DNA of 64,000 bases, from contig NZ_CP042466.1 in the NCBI RefSeq assembly GCF_008330225.1, positions 3,590,001 to 3,654,000 of the forward strand, given 5' to 3'. This document shows positions 36,703 through 45,577 of the stretch, piece after piece; within the stretch, counting starts at the first letter, position 1, and each line of letters starts with the position of its first letter. The position numbers and the translations under genes are program-made. The notes below the pieces were generated by a model. The model worked only from the letters and a program-made list of their open reading frames with translations. It was not told where the DNA came from and did no database searches. This stretch comes from Geobacter sp. FeAm09. Its GTDB lineage: Bacteria; Desulfobacterota; Desulfuromonadia; Geobacterales; Pseudopelobacteraceae.

Positions 36703-39462
36703 ATGGCAAAGCCCGACTGGTACGACACAACCGACTGCGAAACCCACGACAAGGGCGCGCCGAAGTTCTGCAAGAAATCCGAACCCGGCGAAGGCACGGA
36801 ACGCTCCTGCGCCTACGACGGCGCCCGCGTCGTCTTGATGCCCATTACCGACGTGATCCACCTGGTGCACGGCCCCATCGCCTGCGCCGGCAACTCCTGG
36901 GACAACCGCGGCGCCCGTTCGTCCGGATCGCAGCTCTTCCGGCGGGGCTTCACCACCGAGATGCTGGAGAACGACGTCATCTTCGGCGGCGAAAAGAAGC
37001 TTTACAAGGCCATCCTGGACCTGGCGGAACGCTACAAGGGGCAAGCCAACGCCATGTTCGTCTACGCCACCTGCGTGACCGCCATGACCGGCGACGACGT
37101 GGAGGCGGTGTGCAAGGCTGCGGCGGAGAAGACCTCCATCCCCATCATCCCGGTCAACACCCCCGGCTTTATCGGCGACAAGAACATCGGCAACCGCCTG
37201 GCCGGCGAGATCCTGTTCAAACACGTGGTCGGCACGGCCGAACCCCCGGTGTTGGGCGACTACCCCATCAACCTGATCGGCGAGTACAACATCGCCGGCG
37301 ACCTGTGGGGCATGCTGCCGCTCTTCAACCGCCTGGGCATCCAGATCCTCTCCTGCATCAGCGGGGACGCCAAATTCCAGGAGCTGCGCTACGCCCACCG
37401 GGCGAAGCTCAACATCATCATCTGCTCCAAATCCCTGACGAACCTGGCCAAGAAGATGCAGAAAACCTACGGCATGCCCTACCTGGAAGAGTCCTTTTAC
37501 GGCATGACCGATACGGCCAAGGCGCTCAGGGACATTGCCCGGGAACTGGATAATGCGGTCAACGGCCTGGAGAAGCGGACCATGCAGGACCGGGTGGAGA
37601 AGCTGCTGGTGGAGGAAGAGGAGTTGTGCCGCCAGCGCATCGCCCCCTATCGCGCGCGGCTGGAAGGGAAGCGGGCCGTGCTGTTCACCGGCGGCGTCAA
37701 GACCTGGTCCATGGTCAACTCCCTGCGGGAACTGGGAGTGGAAATCCTGGCGGCCGGTACCCAGAATTCGACCCTGGAAGACTTCTACCGCATGAAAAGC
37801 CTGATGCACAAGGACGCCAGGATCATCGAGGACACCTCCACCGCCGGGCTTCTGGGGGTCATGGCCGAAAAACTGCCGGACCTGATCGTGGCCGGCGGCA
37901 AAACAAAATACCTGGCGCTCAAGACCAAGACCCCATTCCTGGACATCAACCATGGCCGCTCCCACCCCTACGCCGGTTACGAGGGGATGGTGACCTTCGC
38001 CCGCCAACTCGACCTGACGGTCAACAACCCGATCTGGCCGGTGGTGAACGCCCCGGCTCCGTGGGAAAAGAGCGAGGACGAGTTCGCCGCCGATGTCGCT
38101 GCGGCCGCGGGGCACGCCGCCACCTTCCTGGCCGAGGATATTTCCGCCTCGCGGGTCAAAGTCGCCACCAAATGCGCCACGGTCAACCCCCAGAAAAACT
38201 CCCCGGCCCTGGGCGCAACCATGGCCTACATGGGGATCGATAACATGCTCGCCCTCCTGCACGGCGCCCAGGGGTGCTCCACCTTCATACGCCTGCAGCT
38301 GGCGCGTCACTACAAGGAGTCCATCGCCCTCAACTGTACCGCCATGAGCGAGGATACAGCCATCTTCGGCGGCTGGGAGAACCTCAAGAAGGGGATCAAG
38401 CGGGTGATCGACAAATTCGGGCCCCGGGTGGTGGGCATCATGACCTCCGGCCTGACCGAAACCATGGGTGACGACGTGCAGAGCGCCATCGTCCACTTCC
38501 GCCAGGAAAACCCCGAGTATGCCGACGTGCCCGTTGTGTGGGCATCCACCCCCGACTACTGCGGTTCCCTGCAGGAAGGGTACGCCGCCACCGTGGAAGC
38601 GATCCTCGCCACCCTGCCGGAAGGGGGGCCGGCCATCGAGCGGCAGGTGAACCTGCTGCCGGGCGCCCACCTCACACCCGCCGACGTGGAGGAGATCAAG
38701 GAACTGGTCGAATCCTTCGGCCTGACCGTGCTGACCATCCCTGACATCGCCAACGCCATGGACGGCCACGTTGACGACGAGGTTTCACCCCTCTCCACCG
38801 GTGGCATCACGGTGGATGCGATCCGCACGGCGGGCAGGAGCGTCGCGACCGTCTATATCGGCGACTCCCTGGCCAAGGCGGGCCTGAAGCTCCAGGAACG
38901 GTTCGGCATCCCGGCCTACGGATTCAACTCCCTGACCGGCCTGGCCGAGACCGACCGCTTCATGGAGACGCTCAGCGCCATCGCCGGGCTTCCCATACCG
39001 GAAAAACACCGCCGCTGGCGGAGCCGCCTGATGGACGCCATGCTGGACAGCCACTACCAGTTCGGCAGCAAAAAGGTAGCCCTGGCCCTGGAGTCGGACG
39101 CCCTCAAGGCCCTGACCACCTTCCTGAGCGGCATGGGGTGCGAGATCCAGGCGGCCCTCAGCGCCACCCGGACCCGCGGGCTGGACGGACTGCCGAGCGC
39201 CAACGTCGCCGTGGGCGATCTGGAGGACCTGGAAGAGGCGGCCGAGGGCGTCGATCTGCTGGTGGCCAACTCCAACGGCCGTCAGGCGGCCGGCAAGCTC
39301 AAGATCGGGGCGCATCTGCGGGCGGGAGTGCCGGTCTTCGACCGCCTGGGCGCTCACCAGAAGGTATGGGTCGGCTATCGGGGGACCATGAACCTGGTCT
39401 TCGAGGCGGCCAATCTCTTTCAGGCCAATGCCAAGGAAGCGTTGCGAGTGGCCCATAACTGA
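36703..39462 (+). CDS. nifEN: Fused nitrogenase FeMo-cofactor scaffold protein NifEN
   Basis: This 919-residue single chain joins NifE (about residues 1-460) and NifN (about 475-919), normally separate alpha and beta subunits on which the cofactor precursor matures. The NifE half has HGPIACAGNSWDNRGARSSG, ATCVTAMTGDD and GGVKTWSMV; the NifN half has CATVNPQKNSPALGATMAYMG, LLHGAQGCSTF and VTNSxS-like TSGLTETMGDD. Such a fusion is known in Geobacter. GAGGGATATC precedes the ATG. Control appears to be sigma-54 plus attenuation. Confidence 0.95.
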   Translation: MAKPDWYDTTDCETHDKGAPKFCKKSEPGEGTERSCAYDGARVVLMPITDVIHLVHGPIACAGNSWDNRGARSSGSQLFRRGFTTEMLENDVIFGGEKKLYKAILDLAERYKGQANAMFVYATCVTAMTGDDVEAVCKAAAEKTSIPIIPVNTPGFIGDKNIGNRLAGEILFKHVVGTAEPPVLGDYPINLIGEYNIAGDLWGMLPLFNRLGIQILSCISGDAKFQELRYAHRAKLNIIICSKSLTNLAKKMQKTYGMPYLEESFYGMTDTAKALRDIARELDNAVNGLEKRTMQDRVEKLLVEEEELCRQRIAPYRARLEGKRAVLFTGGVKTWSMVNSLRELGVEILAAGTQNSTLEDFYRMKSLMHKDARIIEDTSTAGLLGVMAEKLPDLIVAGGKTKYLALKTKTPFLDINHGRSHPYAGYEGMVTFARQLDLTVNNPIWPVVNAPAPWEKSEDEFAADVAAAAGHAATFLAEDISASRVKVATKCATVNPQKNSPALGATMAYMGIDNMLALLHGAQGCSTFIRLQLARHYKESIALNCTAMSEDTAIFGGWENLKKGIKRVIDKFGPRVVGIMTSGLTETMGDDVQSAIVHFRQENPEYADVPVVWASTPDYCGSLQEGYAATVEAILATLPEGGPAIERQVNLLPGAHLTPADVEEIKELVESFGLTVLTIPDIANAMDGHVDDEVSPLSTGGITVDAIRTAGRSVATVYIGDSLAKAGLKLQERFGIPAYGFNSLTGLAETDRFMETLSAIAGLPIPEKHRRWRSRLMDAMLDSHYQFGSKKVALALESDALKALTTFLSGMGCEIQAALSATRTRGLDGLPSANVAVGDLEDLEEAAEGVDLLVANSNGRQAAGKLKIGAHLRAGVPVFDRLGAHQKVWVGYRGTMNLVFEAANLFQANAKEALRVAHN

Positions 39463-39510
39463 CGGGCAATTTCCTGCGGGGCACCCCCCGGGGCAGACAA
39501 GGAGCAAACC

Positions 39511-39897
39511 ATGAAAATAGCGTTCACCACTTCAACCGGCGAGATGATCGACCAACACTTCGGCCAGTGCCAAAGTTTTCACATCTGGGAGGTCGGCCCG
39601 GACGAGGCGGGATTCCTCACGACCATCAGCGCCATCACCACGGCCGAAGACGAGGAAGACCGCATCATGGCCCGGGCCACCGCCATCGCCGACTGCGCCA
39701 TCGTTTATACCATGCAGATCGGCGGCCCGGCGGCGGCCAAACTGGTCGCCAGGAAGATCCACCCCATGAAGACCGGCGCGGAGGTCAGCCTGAAGGAGAC
39801 CGTTGAACGGCTTCAGGAAGTGCTGCGCGGCAACCCGCCGCCATGGCTCAGAAAGGCAATGAACAAGGAACAGGCCACCTCGTTCCTGGAAGATTGA
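39511..39897 (+). CDS. nifX: Nitrogenase cofactor carrier NifX
   Basis: This 128-residue protein of the NifX/NafY/NifB C-terminal family starts MKIAFTTSTGEMIDQHFGQ, with the QHFG cofactor-binding motif, and has the NifX-specific C-terminus (LVARKIHPMKTG then WLRKAMN). It carries NifB-co or the VK-cluster between NifB and NifEN. CAAGGAG precedes the ATG, 48 bases after nifEN. Confidence 0.93.
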   Translation: MKIAFTTSTGEMIDQHFGQCQSFHIWEVGPDEAGFLTTISAITTAEDEEDRIMARATAIADCAIVYTMQIGGPAAAKLVARKIHPMKTGAEVSLKETVERLQEVLRGNPPPWLRKAMNKEQATSFLED

Positions 39898-39950
39898 CCA
39901 ACCCGCACGGAACAGACGCCACACCACACACCATAACGGAGGAAAGCACC

Positions 39951-40214
39951 ATGTCTTACATCACCGCCCTGACCAAGAACAAGCAGGAATGGACCCCCCA
40001 ATTCATCAAGTCCATCGACGAAGAGCTCTGTATCGGCTGCGGCCGCTGCTTCAAAGTCTGCGCCCACGACGTCCTGGCCTTCGAGGAACTGGACGAGGAC
40101 GACTCGGCCAAGATGTTCATGAAGATCGAGAACGACGGCAACTGTATCGGCTGCCAGGCGTGCGGCCGCACCTGTTCCAAGAAGTGCTTTACCTTTGAGC
40201 CGATCGCACTGTAG
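39951..40214 (+). CDS. Nif-associated 4Fe-4S ferredoxin (ferredoxin III type)
   Basis: This 87-residue protein has two cluster-binding motifs, CIGCGRCFKVC and CIGCQACGRTC, the latter ending in CSKKC, which supports two 4Fe-4S clusters. The long gap between motifs (DVLAFEELDEDD region) is typical of nif-specific ferredoxin III. ACGGAGG sets the ATG at 39951. Likely electron donor in cofactor assembly. Confidence 0.92.
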   Translation: MSYITALTKNKQEWTPQFIKSIDEELCIGCGRCFKVCAHDVLAFEELDEDDSAKMFMKIENDGNCIGCQACGRTCSKKCFTFEPIAL

Positions 40215-40273
40215 AGGGACGGCCGGGGTCCGGCAGGTGTGAAAAATCTGCCGGATTGCGGCAAGGAGGTGGT

Positions 40274-40603
40274 ATGCTCATCGCGGTCGCATCCAAGGAC
40301 GGCAAGGAAATCAACCAGCACTTCGGCCATGCCGAGCGTTTTTTGATCTATGACGTGGAGCAGAATGAGGCCAGGCTGGTTGATGAGAAAAAGGTGGAGC
40401 GCTACTGCAGCTTCAACCCGGAGAATCCGTTGCGCGGCCACGCCCTGAGAGGGATTGCCGAGGCGCTTACGGGGTGCCGGGCGGTGGTGACGGCCCAGAT
40501 GGGCGAACACCCCCAGGGTGAACTGGAGAAGCTGGGGATTACCCCCTTCGCGGTATCCGGCCCCATCAAGGCCACGCTGGTGGAACTGGCAAAGGTCCTG
40601 TAG
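40274..40603 (+). CDS. NifX/NafY-family dinitrogenase cofactor-binding protein
   Basis: This 109-residue protein is one NifB/NifX-like domain: MLIAVASKDGKEINQHFGHAERFLIYDV, with the same QHFGHAE motif as cofactor carriers, and a cysteine in ERYCSFNP. It is a second carrier beside NifX. AAGGAGGT precedes the ATG. It closes the nif run before draT. Confidence 0.88.
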   Translation: MLIAVASKDGKEINQHFGHAERFLIYDVEQNEARLVDEKKVERYCSFNPENPLRGHALRGIAEALTGCRAVVTAQMGEHPQGELEKLGITPFAVSGPIKATLVELAKVL

Positions 40604-40655
40604 CCGAAACCCTGCCCGTTTGGGCGAGCATTCTTTCACAATGAGGTGATAACCT

Positions 40656-41453
40656 GTGGAAAACGGTTCTTTCAACTACTGCAACCTGCCGCCGTGGGTT
40701 ATCGCCTCGCGCCACTTCAACGAAAATCCCCAACCGCTGGAGATCCAGGGCGTCAAGGAGGGCAACCGCTTCCTGTTCGAGAAGCTGGCCGCCATCCCCT
40801 CCCAGGAGGAGCGCGCCCTGGTCTTCAACGACTTCATGTCGGTCAAATTCCAGCTCCACAACTGGCAGGACCAGGCCACCGACACCGCCCGCAAAAGCAT
40901 CAAGAACAGTTACCTGCGCTTCCTGCGCGGCTGGATGATGGATTCCAACTCCATCGAGGGGGCGGTGCTCAAACGCTGGGTCGAGAGCCGCATGGGCATC
41001 ACCCCCACCTTCCACCGCGCCAGGATTTCCGACATCCACAGCGAGGCGTATTTCAACTACTCGGTGGATGTCATGAAGGGAAGCGCCCGCACCAACGCCA
41101 TCCAGTCCCAACTGGACCTGCTCTACGAATACTGCCAGTTTGAGCTGGCCCGCAAGTACCCGGCAGCCCTCGCCATCCCCCTCTACCGGGGCACCTACGA
41201 CGCCAATGAACACAGCATCCTGGAGCAGACCGGCAAACGGGAACAGATCGTTCGTCTCAACAACCTGGTTTCCTTCACCTCGGACGAGGAACGGGCCTGG
41301 GAGTTCGGTTCCACGGTGTGGCGGGTCCAGGTGCCACTCAGCAAGATCTTCTTTTACAACGACCTGTTGCCCGGCAGCATCATGAAGGGGGAGGGAGAGT
41401 ACCTCATCATCGGCGGCGAATATCGGGTGCGTCAGGTGATGTGCACGCTCTAA
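40656..41453 (+). CDS. draT: NAD+--dinitrogen-reductase ADP-ribosyltransferase DraT
   Basis: This 265-residue enzyme ADP-ribosylates nitrogenase Fe protein on an arginine and switches it off when ammonia or darkness/energy stress arrives. It starts with the family opening NGSFNYCNLPPWVIASRHFN. The central RGTYD and SFTSDEERAWEFGS segments fit the NAD-binding ADP-ribosyl fold. A GTG start follows GAGGTG. The partner draG is not in the window. The stop overlaps the convergent DUF2892 gene. Confidence 0.92.
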   Translation: MENGSFNYCNLPPWVIASRHFNENPQPLEIQGVKEGNRFLFEKLAAIPSQEERALVFNDFMSVKFQLHNWQDQATDTARKSIKNSYLRFLRGWMMDSNSIEGAVLKRWVESRMGITPTFHRARISDIHSEAYFNYSVDVMKGSARTNAIQSQLDLLYEYCQFELARKYPAALAIPLYRGTYDANEHSILEQTGKREQIVRLNNLVSFTSDEERAWEFGSTVWRVQVPLSKIFFYNDLLPGSIMKGEGEYLIIGGEYRVRQVMCTL

Positions 41454-41680
41454 TCCCGCGACGGACAGGCCCCCTTGGGAAAGCGCGGCACCCCCAGCTT
41501 TCCCAGGAGAGTGAACATCGGGCAGAACTGGGTGAAGCCGGACTGGAACAGGTTGAGGCCGACGAAGCCGGTGAACCAGAGCCAGTAGGGTGAATGGAAA
41601 TGGGCCAGCAGCAGCGAAACAATGATAAATGATCCCGCGATGATACGGACCACCCTCTCGACGTAATATTCTTCTTTCAT
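41450..41680 (-). CDS. DUF2892 small inner-membrane protein
   Basis: This 76-residue protein has two membrane segments (about 11-28 and 32-50) and the YgaP-like DUF2892 pattern ERVVRIIAGSFIIVSLLLAH then FVGLNLFQSGFTQFCPMFTLLGKLG. GAGGAG precedes the ATG. DUF2892 domains often pair with rhodaneses or sulfur and thiol proteins; none is adjacent here. It is convergent with draT. Confidence 0.88.
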   Translation of the reverse strand: MKEEYYVERVVRIIAGSFIIVSLLLAHFHSPYWLWFTGFVGLNLFQSGFTQFCPMFTLLGKLGVPRFPKGACPSRD

Positions 41681-41716
41681 GTGTGTTTCTCCTCTGTTTC
41701 TCCGGGGGGACACCTT

Positions 41717-41816
41717 CCCCTCACCCGGCCTTTGGGCACCCTCTCCCCTGGGGAGAGGGCAAAATGTATACCCTTCTCCTTCGGGGAGAAGGTGCCCCGA
41801 AGGGGCGGATGAGGGG
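41717..41816. repeat. REP-like intergenic repeat, copy B (100 bp)
   Basis: It starts CCCCTCACCCGGCC and ends GGGGCGGATGAGGGG, with hairpins CCCTCTCCCC/GGGGAGAGGG and CCCTTCTCC/GGAGAAGG. It matches copy A block for block and differs mainly in the middle. It lies between two minus-strand genes. Confidence 0.8.
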
Positions 41817-41843
41817 CGAGGGAGTCATGCCGATTTCGCTTTC

Positions 41844-42275
41844 TCAACGCCGCGACAGCATCTCCGCTATCTTCCCCGCCACCTCACCCGTCAATACGGG
41901 GCAGATGCCCTTGTCGTTGGTGGCGCGGATGGTCTTGCAGCAGGTGGCGCCGTACTTCTCCCTGAACCAGGTATGGAGTTCCCGGGGCAGATGGGTGATC
42001 CGCCTCTTGTCCTCCTTCAGCACCAGCCCCAGGGCCACGGTGCCGCCCGACACGGCGCCGCAGATGCAGCCGGAGCCGGAACCGGCACCGAAACCGCTGG
42101 CCATCTGCACCACCTCTTCGGGCAGGTCGGGACGGAAATGGTTTCTGACAACCGCCAGCACGGCCTCGGCGCAGTGGTATTTTCCCGAACGGTACAGCGC
42201 CTCGGCCTCGCTGCGGCACTGTTCGGTCACTTCCACCCCTTCCGCCGCCGTTTGTTTGTTTTTCGACCAGAACAT
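41844..42275 (-). CDS. C_GCAxxG_C_C family (split-Soret-like) redox protein
   Basis: This 143-residue protein has the family cysteine set: HCAEAV near residue 34, GCICGAVSGG near 69 and CCKTI plus a further cysteine (GICPVL) near 110-125. Such proteins are thought to hold a metal cluster or act in thiol redox; function is unproven. A repeat element follows its 3' end. Confidence 0.85.
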   Translation of the reverse strand: MFWSKNKQTAAEGVEVTEQCRSEAEALYRSGKYHCAEAVLAVVRNHFRPDLPEEVVQMASGFGAGSGSGCICGAVSGGTVALGLVLKEDKRRITHLPRELHTWFREKYGATCCKTIRATNDKGICPVLTGEVAGKIAEMLSRR

Positions 42276-42355
42276 GCAATCCTCTCTCGGACGTCGATAT
42301 GCGGATGAACAGGATTAAGGCCCGGTGAAACCGGTTTCTGCTCATCCCTGTTTCA

Positions 42356-45300
42356 TTATACCTCGTGCTGCCCGGTCTTGGTATGCCGTTCCTTCCAGCT
42401 CTGCACCAGATAGTACAGGATCGGGATGGTCACCCGCGACAGGGTCGTGGAGGCGATCTCGCCGCACATCATGGCGATGGCCAGCCCCTGGAAGATCGGA
42501 TCGAAGACGATCACGAAGCTCCCCACCACCACGGCCGCCCCGGTCAGGAGCATGGGGCGGAAGCGTACCGCTCCGGCCTCGATGATCGCCTCGTCCAGAG
42601 GCATCCCCTCCCGGCGCTTCATCTCGGCAAAGTCGATCAGGATAATGGAGTTGCGCACGATGATACCGGCCAGGGCGATGAAGCCGATCATGGAGGTGGC
42701 GGTGAAGAACGCCCCGAACAGGGCGTGCCCCGGCAGGATGCCGATCAGGGTCAGGGGGATGGGGGCCATGATCACCAGGGGGGTGGTAAAGTCCCTGAAC
42801 CAGGCCACCACCAGGATGTAGATCAGCACCATCACCGCCCCGAAGGCGATGCCCAGGTCCCGGAAGACCTCATAGGTGATGTGCCATTCACCGTCCCATT
42901 TCATGCCCACGTGCTCCTCGCTCCAGGGCTGCCGGGAGGCCAGCACCTGGATCTTTGCGCCATCCGGCGTCGGCAGGGCCGCGATCTCCCTGCGGACCTT
43001 GAGGATGGCGTAGACCGGGGCCTCGATCTCGCCGGCCACGTCACCGATCACGTAGACCACATTCTTCAGGTTTTTGCGGTACAGCGTCTCTTCCTCGGCC
43101 CCGGTGACGACCCGCACCAGTTGGGAGAGCGGCACGTTGCCCCGGGGACCGGGGAGCTGGATGGACGAGAGGTCGGCCACGGAGCTTCTCTGGGAGACCG
43201 GCAGGCGCAGGTTGATGGTGACCGGCTCCTTTGCCCGGGGCAGGTGCAGCAGCCCCACATCCTCCCCGCCCAGGGCGATCTGGAGCGTCCGCGCCACATC
43301 CTCCACCGGGATACCGGCCAGGGCCGCCTTCTCCCGGTCGACGGCCAGGGTCACCTTCGGCCGGTCGTCCTCCCGGTACCAGTCCACGTCAACCACCCCG
43401 GCGGTCCGGGCCAGGATCGCCTTGACCCTGGCGGCGACCCCCGCACGGGCGGCGTCATCCGGACCGTAGATCTCGGCCACCAGGGTCGAGAGCACCGGTG
43501 GGCCGGGGGGGATCTCCGCCACCTTGACCCGCGCCCCGTACCGGTCGGCAATCGTCTTCACAAGGGGGCGGATACGCTTGGCAATGGCATGGGACTGGTC
43601 CGTGCGTTCATCCTTGGGCAGCAGGTTCACCTGGATATCGGCCAGGTTCGCACCTTTGCGCAGGTAGTAGTGGCGCACCAGGCCGTTGAAGTTGAAGGGC
43701 GCGCTGGTGCCGATGTAGAGCTGGAAATCGCTGACCTCGGGCACACTCCGCAGGGCATCCCCCATCTCGCGGGCAATGCGGGCGGTCTGCTCCAGCGGGG
43801 TTCCGTCCGGCGCGTCGATGATCACCTGCAACTCGTTCTTGTTGTCGAAGGGGAGCATCTTGACCGTGACGGCCTTGAACCAGATGAGCGAGCAGGAGAG
43901 GAGCAGCAGGACCACCACCCCCGCCAGAAAACCGGAGCGCAGGGTGACGTTGTGGATCAGAGCCCCCATGCCCCTGCGGTAAAAGGCGGTCAGCTTCGAA
44001 TCCTCGGGTGCCTCGCCGGAACCGAAATGGGACTCCCCCTTCATGAAACGGTAGGCAAAGTAGGGGGTGACGATAAAGGCGATCAGCATGGAGAACAGCA
44101 TGGCCATGCTGGCCCCCACCGGAATGGGGCGCATGTACGGCCCCATCAGCCCGCCCACGAAACCCATGGGCAGGATCGACGCGATCACCGCGAAGGTGGC
44201 CAGCACCGTCGGATTGCCGATCTCGTCCACCGCGCGGACGGCGGCCTCCAGCGGCTTGAGCACCGTGGTGGTGAAGTAGCGGTGGATGTTCTCCACCACC
44301 ACGATGGCGTCGTCCACCAGGATGCCGATGGAGAAGATCAGGGCGAACAGGGTGATGCGGTTGAGCGTGTAGCCGATCAGGTAGAAGATCAGCATGGTCA
44401 GGGCCAACGTGACCGGGATGGCTATGGCGGCCACCGCTCCGGCCCGCCACCCCATGAACAGGGCGATCAGGATCGTGACCGAGAGCGCCGCCAGGAACAT
44501 GTGGAACAGGAGTTCGTTGTTCTTTTCCCTGGCGGTTTCGCCGTAGTTGCGGGTTACGGTGACCTGCACATCCGAGGGGATCACTTTCCCCTTGAGCGCC
44601 TCGACCTTTTTCAGCAGATCCTCGGCCACCCAGGTCGCGTTGGCCCCCTTGCGTTTGGCGATGGAGACGGTCACCGCGGCATAGTCCTGCTTGGGATCGC
44701 CGGTCAGGCCCTTGGCACGGGCTCCCGGCCCCAACCCCATGAAAACATAGGTATCCGGGACCTTCGCCCCGTCGGTCACCTGGGCCACGTCGGCCAGATA
44801 TACCGGCTTGCCGTTGTACACCCCCACCACGAGACGCCTGACCGCGTCGTCGCTCTCCAGGAAATTGCCAGTTTCCACCAGCACCTCCCGATTGCCGCTG
44901 GTGAAGGAGCCGGAGGCGAACTCGGCATTGCCCCTGCGCAGGGCCGCCGCCACCTGGAGGGGGGAGAGGCCGTAACCGGCCAGTCGCGGGGCGTCCAGCA
45001 CGACCCGCACCTGGCGCGTCAGCCCCCCCTTGATCTCGGTTTCGGCGGCATTCTCCCCCTTCCTCAGGTCGTCGCAGACCTCCCGGGCCAGGGTGCGGAG
45101 GGTGGCGTGATCGTAGCGCGAAGACCAGAGGGTCAGGGTCATGATGGGGACGTCGTCGATGGATTTCGGCACCACCAGCGGCTCGCCGGCCCCCGGGGGG
45201 AGGATGCCGCGGTTGCTCATGACCTTGTTGTAGAGCTTGACCAGCGACTCTTCCATGGGCTGCCCCACCAGGAAGCGCACCGTAACGATCCCCATACCGG

Positions 45301-45574
45301 GGCGGCTCATGGAATAGAGGTATTCGACCCCCTTGATCTCCCAGAGTTTGCCTTCGAAGGGCTTCACCACCCGCTCCTGCACCTCCTGGGGAGAGGAGCC
45401 GGGGAGAGGGAGATAGATATCCACCATGGGCACGACGATCTGGGGCTCTTCCTCCCGGGGGGTCATCTTGACCGCAAAGACGCCCAGAAGGAGCGAGGCC
45501 GCAACGATCAGCGGCGTCAGTTTGGAGTCGATGAAGGCGTGGGCGATTTTTCCGGCAAAACCGAGGCGTTCCAT
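42356..45574 (-). CDS. RND efflux pump inner-membrane transporter
   Basis: This 1072-residue RND pump has twelve membrane helices and two large periplasmic loops. HAE1/acriflavin-type marks are TPREEEPQIVVPMVDI, SIGILVDDAIVVVENI (the transmembrane helix 4 acidic pair) and ALAGIIVRNSIILIDFAEMKR near the C-terminus. It is the third gene of a tolC-adaptor-pump operon on this strand. The substrate class (drugs, solvents or metals) is not evident. Confidence 0.92.
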   Translation of the reverse strand: MERLGFAGKIAHAFIDSKLTPLIVAASLLLGVFAVKMTPREEEPQIVVPMVDIYLPLPGSSPQEVQERVVKPFEGKLWEIKGVEYLYSMSRPGMGIVTVRFLVGQPMEESLVKLYNKVMSNRGILPPGAGEPLVVPKSIDDVPIMTLTLWSSRYDHATLRTLAREVCDDLRKGENAAETEIKGGLTRQVRVVLDAPRLAGYGLSPLQVAAALRRGNAEFASGSFTSGNREVLVETGNFLESDDAVRRLVVGVYNGKPVYLADVAQVTDGAKVPDTYVFMGLGPGARAKGLTGDPKQDYAAVTVSIAKRKGANATWVAEDLLKKVEALKGKVIPSDVQVTVTRNYGETAREKNNELLFHMFLAALSVTILIALFMGWRAGAVAAIAIPVTLALTMLIFYLIGYTLNRITLFALIFSIGILVDDAIVVVENIHRYFTTTVLKPLEAAVRAVDEIGNPTVLATFAVIASILPMGFVGGLMGPYMRPIPVGASMAMLFSMLIAFIVTPYFAYRFMKGESHFGSGEAPEDSKLTAFYRRGMGALIHNVTLRSGFLAGVVVLLLLSCSLIWFKAVTVKMLPFDNKNELQVIIDAPDGTPLEQTARIAREMGDALRSVPEVSDFQLYIGTSAPFNFNGLVRHYYLRKGANLADIQVNLLPKDERTDQSHAIAKRIRPLVKTIADRYGARVKVAEIPPGPPVLSTLVAEIYGPDDAARAGVAARVKAILARTAGVVDVDWYREDDRPKVTLAVDREKAALAGIPVEDVARTLQIALGGEDVGLLHLPRAKEPVTINLRLPVSQRSSVADLSSIQLPGPRGNVPLSQLVRVVTGAEEETLYRKNLKNVVYVIGDVAGEIEAPVYAILKVRREIAALPTPDGAKIQVLASRQPWSEEHVGMKWDGEWHITYEVFRDLGIAFGAVMVLIYILVVAWFRDFTTPLVIMAPIPLTLIGILPGHALFGAFFTATSMIGFIALAGIIVRNSIILIDFAEMKRREGMPLDEAIIEAGAVRFRPMLLTGAAVVVGSFVIVFDPIFQGLAIAMMCGEIASTTLSRVTIPILYYLVQSWKERHTKTGQHEV

Positions 45575-45577
45575 GAG

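Noticed and set aside
39463-39510. Second attenuator before nifX
   Set aside because: The GC-rich gap can pair over a few bases but has no T tract and no A1/G4 hexaloop.
9528-41816. CRISPR array
   Set aside because: The repeated blocks are dispersed singly, differ in the middle and are not spaced by unique 30-40 base spacers; no cas gene is present.
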